DNA of 64,000 nt from Gemmatimonadota bacterium. GTDB taxonomy: Bacteria; Gemmatimonadota; Gemmatimonadetes; Palauibacterales; Palauibacteraceae. This document shows positions 46,856-55,605 of the stretch, piece by piece. Position 1 is the first letter of the stretch; every line of letters starts with the position of its first letter. The position numbers were made by a program, and so were the translations under genes. The stretch is from positions 1 to 64,000 of the forward strand of contig JAJEEM010000048.1 in NCBI GenBank assembly GCA_022820995.1, written 5' to 3'. A model generated the notes under the pieces. It made no database searches. It was not told the DNA's origin and saw nothing but the letters and a program-made list of their open reading frames with translations.

Positions 46856-48381
46856 CGTTCCGGCCGCTCGATGTGGCGGCCTTTGCGGGGTTTCTGCTGC
46901 TCGTGGTCGGGGTATCACTGTACGCCTCGCGCGGGCGGCGCGACGCGGCCGGCTATTTCCTCGCCGGACGCAATCTGCCGTGGTGGCTGATCGGCTTCTC
47001 GCTCATCGCCTCGAACATTTCCACCGAGCATTTCGTGGGGATGGCGGGGCGCGGCTACGACATCGGCCTCGCGATCGCGAGCTACGAGTGGATGGCGGCC
47101 GTCACCCTCGTCCTCGTCGGCCTCTTCTTCCTCCCCCGGTTCCTCGCGGCGGGGATCTACACCATCCCGGAGTACCTCGAGTTCCGGTACGACGTGCGCA
47201 CGCGCACGCTGATGGCGGCCTTCATCCTCGCGGCGTACGTGCTCGTGGCCCTCGCGACGGTGCTGTACTCGGGTGCGCTCGCGCTGGAGTCGATCTTCGG
47301 CCTCGACGTGTCGGCCGGCATCTGGCTCATCGGCGTGCTCGCGGGCGGCTACACGATCTACGGCGGGCTCAAGGCGGTCGTGTGGTCCGACCTCCTCCAG
47401 GGCGTCGCGCTCCTCCTCGGCGGCGTGCTCGTCACCGTGCTCGGGTTCCGGGCCATGGGCGGCATCGGGCCCTTCCTCGAGGCGGCGGACGGAAAGCTCC
47501 ACACCGTTCTCCCCTTCAACCACCCCGAGATGCCGTGGCTCGCGGTCTTCATCGGCGGCCTGTGGATCCCCAACATCTTCTACTGGGGACTGAACCAGTT
47601 CATCACGCAGCGCACGCTCGCGGCGCGCAGCCTGGCGGACGGGCAGCGGGGGCTCTTCCTGGCGGGCTTCATCAAGCTGGGGATCCCGTTCATCATCATC
47701 TTCCCCGGGATCATGGCGGCGGAGCTGTTCGCGGATCAGGTGACGAACCCGGACCAGGCCTATCCCGTGATGATGCGGGAGCTCCTCCCCGCCGGGCTGA
47801 CCGGTCTCATGTTCGCGGCGCTGTTCGGGGCGGTGATGAGTTCGCTCGACTCCATGCTGAACTCGGCGGCGACGATCTTCAGCGTCGACCTCTACAAGCG
47901 GCACCTGCGGCCCGAGGCCTCGTCGCGGCGGCTCATGGTCACGGGACGGGTGACGACGGGCGTGCTCGCGGTCGTCGCGTGCCTGTGGGCCCCGCTCGTG
48001 GCCCGGGCACCGAGCGTGTTCGAGTACATCCAGATGTTCTGGGGGTTCATCTCGCCGGGGATCGTGGCCGCGTTCCTGTTCGGAATCTTCGCGCCGCGCA
48101 CGCCGCCGGCCGCCGCCTTCGGAGGGATGGTGCTCGGGATCCCCGTCTACGGCCTCCTCCTGTGGCTGCTGCCGGAGGTCGCGTTCCTCCACCACATGGC
48201 GATCACCTTCCTCGCGATCAGCGTCTGGATCGTTCTCGTGACGCGCGCGCGTCCGCTCGCGGCCCCTCGCCGGCTGCCGCGAACCGCGGACGGCGTGGAT
48301 CTGACGCCGGCTCCGCGCGCCGGGTTCTGGGCCGGAGGCGTGATCGCGGGAGCGGCTGCCCTCTACATCATCTTCTGGTGA
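46852..48381 (+). CDS. Sodium:solute symporter (SSS family)
   Basis: A 509-residue inner-membrane transporter with about 13-14 hydrophobic segments. Signatures are YFLAGRNLPWWLIGFSLIAS, STEHFVGMAG, GGYTIYGGLKAVVWSDLLQG, WGLNQFITQRTLAAR, and the sodium-site region FAALFGAVMSSLDSMLNSAAT. This resembles SGLT/sugar-type members, but the solute is not determined. GTG 46852 overlaps the stop of the small ORF before it. Confidence 0.92.
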   Translation: MTFRPLDVAAFAGFLLLVVGVSLYASRGRRDAAGYFLAGRNLPWWLIGFSLIASNISTEHFVGMAGRGYDIGLAIASYEWMAAVTLVLVGLFFLPRFLAAGIYTIPEYLEFRYDVRTRTLMAAFILAAYVLVALATVLYSGALALESIFGLDVSAGIWLIGVLAGGYTIYGGLKAVVWSDLLQGVALLLGGVLVTVLGFRAMGGIGPFLEAADGKLHTVLPFNHPEMPWLAVFIGGLWIPNIFYWGLNQFITQRTLAARSLADGQRGLFLAGFIKLGIPFIIIFPGIMAAELFADQVTNPDQAYPVMMRELLPAGLTGLMFAALFGAVMSSLDSMLNSAATIFSVDLYKRHLRPEASSRRLMVTGRVTTGVLAVVACLWAPLVARAPSVFEYIQMFWGFISPGIVAAFLFGIFAPRTPPAAAFGGMVLGIPVYGLLLWLLPEVAFLHHMAITFLAISVWIVLVTRARPLAAPRRLPRTADGVDLTPAPRAGFWAGGVIAGAAALYIIFW

Positions 48382-48438
48382 GCCGCGGGAGCATCGCCGC
48401 CGCCCGTGACGCCGAATTGACGGTCCGTTGCAACCGGT

Positions 48439-48483
48439 GTAATACTCAAAGAAGTAATATTGTAGTACGCCAATGTGTAGTAC
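48439..48483 (+). promoter_or_regulatory. AT-rich promoter/operator region of the toxin-antitoxin pair
   Basis: This stretch is strikingly AT-rich against its surroundings. It contains two -10-like elements (TAATAC at 48440, TAATAT at 48455) and two direct copies of GTAGTAC (48462-48468 and 48477-48483) 15 bases apart. Ribbon-helix-helix antitoxins usually bind paired short repeats over their own promoter, so these are reasonable operator half-sites. No clear -35 box is seen. Confidence 0.5.
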
Positions 48484-48505
48484 CGCGTGGAGGGAGCTGG
48501 CTGGA

Positions 48506-48745
48506 ATGAAGCCCGTATCGCTGAAGATGCCCGGACACCTCGCCCGGGAGGTCTCCGAGGCCGCGCGCCGACGGGGCGTGAGCAGGTCCGCGCTGATCCG
48601 CGAGGCTCTCGAGGTGTTTCTGCGCAGGGGGAGGAGCGCGCCCCCCGTCTCCGCCCTGTCCCGGGCCGCCGATCTCGCCGGCGCCTTCGCCGGGCCCGAA
48701 GACCTGTCGGAGAACCCGGACTACATGCGTGGCTTCGGCCGGTGA
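48506..48745 (+). CDS. Ribbon-helix-helix antitoxin of a VapBC-type pair
   Basis: A 79-residue CopG/RHH-type protein: a beta-strand (VSLKMPGHLA) and two helices (EVSEAARRRGVSRSALIREALEV) for DNA binding, then a tail (DLSENPDYMRGFGR) likely to wrap the toxin. It probably represses its own operon and neutralises the PIN toxin. ATG 48506 follows a GGGAG site; an in-frame ATG at 48473 lies inside the presumed promoter. The stop overlaps the toxin GTG. Confidence 0.85.
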   Translation: MKPVSLKMPGHLAREVSEAARRRGVSRSALIREALEVFLRRGRSAPPVSALSRAADLAGAFAGPEDLSENPDYMRGFGR

Positions 48746-49164
48746 AATGCGGGACCATTCTCGACACGGGCCCGCTGATCGCCTTCCTGAACTCCCGGGA
48801 CGGACATCACCGCTGGGCACGGGAACAATGGGCCCGCGTCGAACCCCCGTTTCTCACCTGCGAAGCCGTCATCGCCGAGGCGTGCTTTCTCGCGCACCGT
48901 CTCGGCTCCGGTGCGCCGGAAGCCGTGGTCTCGCTGGTCGAGCGGGGCGTGCTCGACGTGTCGTTCCGGCTGGCGGATGAGGCCGCCGCGGTCGCGCGGC
49001 TGATGAAGAAGTACGACGACGTGCCGATGTCCCTGGCGGATGCGTGCCTCGTCCGGATGTCCGACCAGCACCCGGGCAGCGTGGTCCTCACCCTGGACGG
49101 CGATTTCAGGATCTACCGCAGAAGCAAACGCCAACGCATCCCGACCCGGATGCCCGATGGGTGA
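48742..49164 (+). CDS. PIN-domain ribonuclease toxin (VapC-like)
   Basis: A 140-residue PIN nuclease that would cut RNA when free of antitoxin. The acidic site is visible: D8 (ILDTGPLIAFL), E46 (VIAEACFL), D100 (SLADACLVRM) and D119/D121 (LTLDGDF). GTG 48742 overlaps the antitoxin stop (GTGA), the usual tight toxin-antitoxin coupling. All catalytic positions are intact, so the module looks functional. Confidence 0.9.
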   Translation: MKCGTILDTGPLIAFLNSRDGHHRWAREQWARVEPPFLTCEAVIAEACFLAHRLGSGAPEAVVSLVERGVLDVSFRLADEAAAVARLMKKYDDVPMSLADACLVRMSDQHPGSVVLTLDGDFRIYRRSKRQRIPTRMPDG

Positions 49165-49212
49165 CGGGAGGGACTGCGGGCGCGATCCGTACGCTGTGGC
49201 TGTGAGCCGAGG

Positions 49213-50178
49213 TCAGCCGCCGGCGCCGTTGTGCGCGAGGAAGCGCTCGGCGTCGAGCGCGGCCATGCAGCCCGTGCCCGCCGCGGAGACGGCCTGCCGG
49301 TAGTAGTCGTCCATGACGTCGCCGGCCGCGAACACGCCGGGCACGTTCGTCTCCGTCCGCCACGGCGTGGGCATCTCCACGTAGCCGTTCTCCTTGAGGT
49401 CGACCTGGCCGCGCAGAAACTCCGTGTTGGGGATGTGGCCGATGGCCACGAACATCCCCCCCACCTCGATCTCGGACGCCTCGCCCGACACGGTGTCGCG
49501 CAGGCGGAGGCCGGTGATCGCGTCGTCCCCCAGCACCTCCTCGACGGTCGAGTTCCAGAGGAAGCGGATCTTGTCGCTGGCGAAGGCCCGCTCCTGCATG
49601 ATCTGCGACGCCCGCAGTTCGTCGCGCCGGTGGATGAGCAGGACCTCGCTCGCGAATTTCGTGAGGTAGAGGGCTTCCTCCATCGCGCTGTCTCCGCCTC
49701 CCACGACGGCCAGGACCTGGTCCCGGAAGGCGGGCAGGGCGCCGTCGCACACCGCGCAGGCGGACACGCCGCCGCCGCTCTGCGCGAGCCGTTCCTCGCC
49801 CGGCACGCCCAGCCAGCGCGCGTTGGCGCCGGTCGCCACGATCACCGTCTCCGCGCGCACCTCCTGCTTCCCGCTCGAGCGGAGGAGGAACGGCCGGCCG
49901 GAGAAGTCGACCTCGACGATGTCCTCCGTGACGACGCGCGTGTCGAAGCGCACCGCCTGCTTCTTGAAGTCCAACATCATATCGATGCCGCTAACCCCTT
50001 TGGGGAAACCGGGATAGTTCTCCACGTCCGTCGTGAACATGAGCTGTCCACCGGGGATCATGGTGCGGCTCCCCGCGCCCTCGAACACGAGCGGATCGAG
50101 GTTCGCCCGGGCCGCGTAGATCGCCGCCGTCCACGCCGCGGGACCCGAGCCGATGATGACGACCGTCTCTGGTTTCAT
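49213..50178 (-). CDS. trxB: Thioredoxin reductase
   Basis: FAD/NADPH disulfide reductase that keeps thioredoxin reduced. The 321-residue protein has the FAD loop [18 protein letters not shown], the redox pair C141/C144 in CAVCDG, the NADPH site [15 protein letters not shown], and the C-terminal [21 protein letters not shown]. It could supply electrons to the peroxiredoxin and OsmC proteins in this window, which is inference. ATG 50178 gives the canonical start. Confidence 0.96.
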   Translation of the reverse strand: MKPETVVIIGSGPAAWTAAIYAARANLDPLVFEGAGSRTMIPGGQLMFTTDVENYPGFPKGVSGIDMMLDFKKQAVRFDTRVVTEDIVEVDFSGRPFLLRSSGKQEVRAETVIVATGANARWLGVPGEERLAQSGGGVSACAVCDGALPAFRDQVLAVVGGGDSAMEEALYLTKFASEVLLIHRRDELRASQIMQERAFASDKIRFLWNSTVEEVLGDDAITGLRLRDTVSGEASEIEVGGMFVAIGHIPNTEFLRGQVDLKENGYVEMPTPWRTETNVPGVFAAGDVMDDYYRQAVSAAGTGCMAALDAERFLAHNGAGG

Positions 50179-50253
50179 CGTTTCCGTTATCGGTGGTTGT
50201 CGGTGGCGAGGCTCCGTCCCGGGAGGAAGATATCACCCCGTGTGGAGCCTCGG

Positions 50254-51522
50254 TCACCGGCCGCCCACTTCGATGCGGAAGCGGACGACGCGCTCGACGT
50301 CCAGCGCGTCGCGGGTCACGGCCCACACGTAGTCGCCGTCGAAGACGGGCTGCGGGTAGTCCGCGAACCCCTCCGGCGGGTTCACGGCGCCCAGATACGT
50401 GCCATCGGGCTCGAACACGTCGTAGCGGAGCGGGGAAGGCCAGGTCACCGGCTCCGAGCGCGGATTCTCCGGCTCATGATCCTCGTTCTCTTCCGGGCGG
50501 GCCTCGGTCCACAGCCGCACCCAGATGCGCCCGTCCCGTCCGGCGACGAGGCCCCGGAAGGGCGGTTTCGTCTCGGGGACCGGCGGCCCGTTCCAGTTCC
50601 AGTCGGGCTGTGTGATGCGCATCGACCGGGTCAGGCGCTCGCGGTGGTAGCCGCGTTCGGCCTCCGATGCGGCCGCCGGCTCATGCACGCGCTCGATGCG
50701 GAGTACGCCGCCGTCCCGTTCCACGTGGATGCGGTAATCGGTGGAGACGCCGGATACGAACCGTCCCTCGGGGTTGACGGTCCAGTAGTGCCGCGCCGTC
50801 AGCGGGATGGGTTGCGCGATCCGGCGGGAGCGTCCGGAGCTTGACATGAGGTCCAGTTCGACCGAGAGAGGCTCGAAGTCGCTGCCGGGAGGGAGCAACG
50901 TGTCCTGCGGGGCGCCGCTGGCGTCGAAGACGAAGATCTGCTGGATGAGACGTCCGCTTGGGGCGAGGTCCGGGGCGACGACGAGGGCGCGGCCGTGCCG
51001 GTCGGCGTACAACTGCCGCAGGCGGAGGATCACGGCCCCGGACCTGTAGGCCCATTCCTCCGTCTCGCCGCCTCCGGGCCGGTACACCTGGATGCGAAGA
51101 CCGCGTTGATCGTTAACGGCGATGCGACCATCGGCCAGCACGACGACCGACTCGGCGGTACGCAACTCGCCCGGTCCTTCGCCGGGTCCCCCCAGCGTCT
51201 CGATGTGCTCCCCGGACGGATCGAACACGCGAAGGTTCAGGGCCTGTCCGTCCAGCACGTGGATCCGCCCTTCGTCGTCCACGGCGATCGACGCGATGCG
51301 CCCGAAAAGAAGCTCCTCCGGCCCCTCGGTCTCTCCGATCGCGAGCTCCGGAACCAGCGTCGCGTCGGCAGCCCACACGCTTCCGGACAGCGTCCGGACA
51401 ACGGTGGTGTCGCCCAGCATCTCGGTCACCACCTGGAGGCCAGCCGCCGGACCTCCCGCCTCCGCCCCGCAGGCGATGAGAGAGGCCCCCGCAAGTACGG
51501 CGGCCCATGTTCCTCGAAGCAT
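50254..51522 (-). CDS. Six-bladed beta-propeller lipoprotein (NHL-like)
   Basis: A 422-residue exported lipoprotein (lipobox SLIACGA) with NHL/TolB-like blades: GRIASIAVDDEGRIHVLDGQ, LNLRVFDPSGEHIETLGGPGEGPGE and FRGLVAGRDGRIWVRL. Propellers with 'GGPGEGPGE' after a 'vFd..G' strand are numerous in this kind of genome; their ligands are unknown. ATG 51522 follows a GGAGG site. It stands between trxB and the zeta-like kinase with no obvious functional link. Confidence 0.83.
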   Translation of the reverse strand: MLRGTWAAVLAGASLIACGAEAGGPAAGLQVVTEMLGDTTVVRTLSGSVWAADATLVPELAIGETEGPEELLFGRIASIAVDDEGRIHVLDGQALNLRVFDPSGEHIETLGGPGEGPGELRTAESVVVLADGRIAVNDQRGLRIQVYRPGGGETEEWAYRSGAVILRLRQLYADRHGRALVVAPDLAPSGRLIQQIFVFDASGAPQDTLLPPGSDFEPLSVELDLMSSSGRSRRIAQPIPLTARHYWTVNPEGRFVSGVSTDYRIHVERDGGVLRIERVHEPAAASEAERGYHRERLTRSMRITQPDWNWNGPPVPETKPPFRGLVAGRDGRIWVRLWTEARPEENEDHEPENPRSEPVTWPSPLRYDVFEPDGTYLGAVNPPEGFADYPQPVFDGDYVWAVTRDALDVERVVRFRIEVGGR

Positions 51523-51668
51523 CCGCCCTCCTCCGGTGTCACACCGTTACGGCGCGGGACACCATGCATCGGCATCCCCCCGCGCGGAGCGGTACGGCCT
51601 GCAAGGGGGCCGCACATCCGGGGGGGCCTTGTCGACGCTGTGGCGGATCCCGGGTTTCCTTGTGGCGG

Positions 51669-52472
51669 TCAGGTTTCCGGGGTGGTCGACACCATCTCCG
51701 CTTGCTCGGCCTCGGCCTCGCGTCGACGAACCGCCTCGGCGCGGGCCAGCGCGACGTCGCGCGCCTGAATCAGCGCCCTCGTCACGTTCTTGATTGACGG
51801 CTCTCCCTCGGGGAACCTGTCCGGAGCCTGCGTCGCGTCTTTCGTCACGGGGTCTCTCCCTTCGACATCGTCTTGGCGGGCCGACGTTTCCCGCGTGCCC
51901 GCATGCCGTGCGGCGGGAACCTCCCGCATGCGCCAACCGTCAGGAAGCAGAGGCAGGATATCGACGCGTTCCGACGCGGCGACGAGGGTCGGGGCCCGGC
52001 TCGAAGTGTCGTAGACCAGCCACTCATCTGCAATGGGGCGATACAGTTCGACGAAATTGCGCCAACTTCGCTCGAACCGGCGGCGGGCGACGGGTTCGGG
52101 AATGTCGTGCCCGCCCTCGGTCACGCGCCGGGCGACCCGCTCGACGACGTGCTGCGCCGAGGGCAGCCGAAGGTAAACCAACCCGATCCGGTAGCCGTGC
52201 TCACGCCATCTGATGAGACGGCGCGCGTAGCTCCGGCCGCTCAGGGTGGTCTCGAAAGCGAAGTCCATTCGCTCCGCGGCGAATGATTCCATCCGCTTGA
52301 GCGCGATCCGGCCCGCCTGTTGCGCGGCCGCCTCTGGGGCCTCGGGATTCAGCCGCGCTGCGATCAGGTCGCCGTTCACAAAGGGAATCTCCGACCCTGC
52401 GAACTTCAGATATTCCGTCGCAAACGTCGTCTTCCCGGCCCCGTTCGGACCGGCGATGACCAGCACCTTCAT
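51669..52472 (-). CDS. Zeta-toxin-like P-loop kinase with an extra C-terminal segment
   Basis: A 267-residue protein. Residues 1-185 are a zeta-toxin-type kinase: Walker A AGPNGAGKTTFA, the NGD motif, FETTLSGR, and RVTEGGHDIPEPVARRRF. Zeta toxins phosphorylate peptidoglycan precursors, but many chromosomal members have other or unknown roles. The last 60 residues (after GTG-coded Val near 51849) are polar and helical (KNVTRALIQARDVALARAEAV) and resemble a separate small protein with its own GGGAGAG site, so two genes may have been joined. No epsilon-type antitoxin is recognisable. Confidence 0.8.
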   Translation of the reverse strand: MKVLVIAGPNGAGKTTFATEYLKFAGSEIPFVNGDLIAARLNPEAPEAAAQQAGRIALKRMESFAAERMDFAFETTLSGRSYARRLIRWREHGYRIGLVYLRLPSAQHVVERVARRVTEGGHDIPEPVARRRFERSWRNFVELYRPIADEWLVYDTSSRAPTLVAASERVDILPLLPDGWRMREVPAARHAGTRETSARQDDVEGRDPVTKDATQAPDRFPEGEPSIKNVTRALIQARDVALARAEAVRRREAEAEQAEMVSTTPET

Positions 52473-52584
52473 TCCCTATGCGTGCTCCTTCTCGGGTGCC
52501 GCGAAACCTCCGAACCAAGACAAGCTATCGTACGGAGGGCCTCGCGACGTTGCGCCGGTTTGCGTCGTGCAGTCTCGTTGAGGC

Positions 52585-55500
52585 ATGAGCGGAAGAGGGC
52601 GGGATCAGGGGAAGGAGACCGGGAGCGGTTCGGACGCCCGACCGGAGAGGCGGGTGCTGCCCTCCATCCTCGGGATGGGGCAGCGGCGCTGGCTGCGGTT
52701 CGGGCTCGGCGTGGCCGTCTTCATGCTGGCGAACACGCTCTACCTGCTCGCGAACCGGCTCGCGGACGGGCTGGGGCTCGAGTTCTTCGCGGTGGGGGAG
52801 AACTCCCTCCCCGAGCTGTTCCAGGCGATGGTGCTCACGCACACGGGCGTGGGGCTCCTCCTGGCCGCGATCATGTTCGGGTTCCTCGCCGCGCACCTGC
52901 CCACGGTGTGGAAGCGGAAGCACCGCGCCTCGATCCTGACGGGGATCGGGATGGGACTCGTGGGCGGCGTCCTCGTCCTCACGGGACTCTTCATCCTCAC
53001 CGCGGCGGCGAGCCGGGAGAACAGCTGGGCGTGGTGGGCGCACGTGGGGAGCGCCGTCCTCATCGTCTCCGCCTATGCGGGGCACCGGCTCGTGAGCTAC
53101 GCGCGTCCGCCCCGGGTCCGGGCCCGCCGCTTTGCGCTCGCGACGGGCGCGATGCTGGTCGTCCTTGTCGCATGGCACAGCCTCACGCACCGCGGGCTGC
53201 AGCTCACCCCGGAGGCCGAGGCCGCGCTCGCGCAGGGCCTGAACGAAGGACCGGGAGGGCGCGACCGGGACGTGTCCCGCTTCGTCGACGGGGACTTCGT
53301 CCCGACGGGTCTCGTCCCGCCCGAAAGTCCGTTCTTCCCGGCCGCGACCACGACGAGCACGGGAACGTATCTGCCGTCCCGCATCATCACCCGCACGGAG
53401 GCGGGAGAACTCGCCGCGCAGGCCGCCCGGGAGCGGGCGGCGCGCGTCCGCGCCGAGGTCGAACGGCGAGGGTTCGCGGCGGACGAACTCATCGGCGCCA
53501 CCCAGTGCGTGCGCTGCCACCCCGACGTGACGGCCCAGTGGGCGACCTCCGCGCACCGCTTCGCCTCCTTCAACAACCCGTTCTATACCGCGACGATCGA
53601 GGACATGCGGGCCGGCTCGCTGGAGGCGGGGCCCGACGTGATCGCGCACCTCAGGGAGTTCGGGCTCGAACCGGACGCGGCGGGGCGCGTGAAGAGCAAG
53701 TGGTGCAGCGGTTGCCACGACCCCGCGCTCATGCTCGCCGGGGCGATGGACGCGCCGATCGATCCCGCGACCGTCGAGGCGCAGGCCGGGCTCACCTGCC
53801 TCGCCTGCCACGCGATCGACCGCATCCACGACAACACCGGCAACGGCAACTACAACATCGCGGACGAGCAGGAGGACCCGTACCTCTTCGCCGACGCGGA
53901 GGCCGGCACGTTTGGCGCCTTCCTGCACGACGCGGCGCTCAAGGCCAAGCCTTCCGTCCACATGGGGCAGCTCCTCAAGCCGGTGCATTCGACGTCGGAG
54001 TTCTGCGCCACCTGCCACAAGGTGAGCCTCACGGAGCCCGTGAATAACTACCGCTGGCTGCGGGGACAGAACGAGTACGACGCGTGGCACGACAGCGGGG
54101 TGGCGCGGAACGCCTCTCGCACCTTCTACCTGCCCGCGGCCGCGCGCGTGTGCCAGGACTGCCACATGCCGTGGGAGGAGGCCCCGCTCGGCGACGTCTC
54201 GGCGGAGAACGGGCGAGTGCGCTCGCACAGGTTCGTCGCGGTGAACACGGCGCTTCCCTTCCTGCGGGGGGACACGGCGACGATCCGCCGCATCGAGGAG
54301 TTCCTTCGGGACGAGAAGCTGCGGGTCGACATCTTCGCCATCCGGCGGGGCCCCGACGACGAACCCGAGATGGGGCTCGATCTCTCGCCCCCGAGCGTGT
54401 CTCCGGGGGAGACCGTGATGTTCGAGGTCGTGGTCCGGAACCGGGGCGTGGGCCACACCTTCCCCGGGGGGACGAACGACTCCAACGAGGGCTGGCTCGA
54501 GTTCGAACTGGTGGACGACGCGGGGCAGAGGATCGCGATCAGCGGCGAGATCGGGCCGGACGGGCACCTCGACCCGATGGCCCACTTCTACAAGTCGGTG
54601 ATCCTCGACCGCGAGGGGCGGCCGATCCAAAAGCGGAACGCGCAGGACATCCACGTGACGGCGGCAGTGAACGTGATCGGTCCCGGGAGCGCGGACGTGG
54701 CCCACTACCGGATCACGCTGCCGCCCGATCTCCCGGCGGGGTCGCTGACGGCGCGGGCGCGCCTCCTGTGGCGGAAGTTCGACCGGGCGTACACGGAGTT
54801 CGCCTTCGGCGCCAACCCGCAGGGGTTCGCGGAGTTCGATGACGTACCGGACCTTCCGGTGACGGAGATCGCGCGCGACGAGGTCGTGATCGGGGTCGGG
54901 GGACGGGTGGATCCGGTCACCCCCGGCGACCAGGCCGAGGAAACCTGGGTCCGCTACAACGACTACGGGATCGCGCTCCTCAGGGAAGGGAACGACCGCC
55001 TCGCCGAGCTTCCGTTCGCCCGGGTGGCCGAGTTCTTCCCGGACCGGGTGGACGGACCGCTCAACCTGGCCCGGATGGCGCTCATCGCCGGCAACCTCGA
55101 CGACGCGTTCGACAACCTTGGGCGGGCCGAAACCATCGAACCGGGCAACCCGCGCGTCGCGTGGGTGTGGGGCGGCGCGCACCAGGAGGATGGCGCGTAC
55201 GAGGCCTCCGAGGCGGCGTACCTTGCGGTGCTCGACGCCTTCCCGGAGGATCGCGAGGCTTGGTTCCAGTTGGGACGGACGCGATACCTTGCCCAGCGGT
55301 ACGAAGCGGCGGTCGAGGCTTTCGACCGGACGCTGGCCATCGATCCCGAGCACCGGCAGGCGCACTACAACCGCATGCTCAGCCTGCGGGCGCTGGGCCG
55401 GGACGAGGAGGCGTCGCTCGGCGAGGCGGCGTTCGAGCGTTACCGGATCGACGAGGCGGCGCAGGCGATCACGAGAGCCTACAGGGCGGAGAACCCCGGC

Positions 55501-55605
55501 GTGAACCTGATGGCACAGGACATCCGCATGCACGAACTGCGGCCGCTCGCGCGGTCGGAGGCGGCGGCTTCGGAACGTCCGTCCAGCGGCGGCGGAGGTC
55601 GATGA
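52585..55605 (+). CDS. Membrane-anchored five-heme cytochrome c with TPR domain
   Basis: A 1006-residue protein with several N-terminal membrane segments (about 36-56, 80-102, 118-140, 150-168, 185-203), then a periplasmic cytochrome region with five CxxCH heme sites at 308, 374, 405, 474 and 523 (CVRCH, CSGCH, CLACH, CATCH, CQDCH), resembling cytochrome c554/NrfA-type chains. A beta-rich domain (about 590-720) and TPRs (about 790-950; AAVEAFDRTLAIDPEHRQAHY) follow. It heads a plus-strand operon and ends in ATGA overlap with the next gene. An electron-transfer role is clear; donor and acceptor are not. Confidence 0.9.
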   Translation: MSGRGRDQGKETGSGSDARPERRVLPSILGMGQRRWLRFGLGVAVFMLANTLYLLANRLADGLGLEFFAVGENSLPELFQAMVLTHTGVGLLLAAIMFGFLAAHLPTVWKRKHRASILTGIGMGLVGGVLVLTGLFILTAAASRENSWAWWAHVGSAVLIVSAYAGHRLVSYARPPRVRARRFALATGAMLVVLVAWHSLTHRGLQLTPEAEAALAQGLNEGPGGRDRDVSRFVDGDFVPTGLVPPESPFFPAATTTSTGTYLPSRIITRTEAGELAAQAARERAARVRAEVERRGFAADELIGATQCVRCHPDVTAQWATSAHRFASFNNPFYTATIEDMRAGSLEAGPDVIAHLREFGLEPDAAGRVKSKWCSGCHDPALMLAGAMDAPIDPATVEAQAGLTCLACHAIDRIHDNTGNGNYNIADEQEDPYLFADAEAGTFGAFLHDAALKAKPSVHMGQLLKPVHSTSEFCATCHKVSLTEPVNNYRWLRGQNEYDAWHDSGVARNASRTFYLPAAARVCQDCHMPWEEAPLGDVSAENGRVRSHRFVAVNTALPFLRGDTATIRRIEEFLRDEKLRVDIFAIRRGPDDEPEMGLDLSPPSVSPGETVMFEVVVRNRGVGHTFPGGTNDSNEGWLEFELVDDAGQRIAISGEIGPDGHLDPMAHFYKSVILDREGRPIQKRNAQDIHVTAAVNVIGPGSADVAHYRITLPPDLPAGSLTARARLLWRKFDRAYTEFAFGANPQGFAEFDDVPDLPVTEIARDEVVIGVGGRVDPVTPGDQAEETWVRYNDYGIALLREGNDRLAELPFARVAEFFPDRVDGPLNLARMALIAGNLDDAFDNLGRAETIEPGNPRVAWVWGGAHQEDGAYEASEAAYLAVLDAFPEDREAWFQLGRTRYLAQRYEAAVEAFDRTLAIDPEHRQAHYNRMLSLRALGRDEEASLGEAAFERYRIDEAAQAITRAYRAENPGVNLMAQDIRMHELRPLARSEAAASERPSSGGGGR

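Noticed and set aside
51523-51668. Gap between the propeller lipoprotein and zeta-like gene checked for a tRNA or small RNA
   Set aside because: No cloverleaf, T-loop signature or strong terminator hairpin could be seen.
52525-55533. About 1000-codon open frame on the minus strand
   Set aside because: Antisense to the five-heme cytochrome gene, no recognisable domain, composition typical of a mirror frame.
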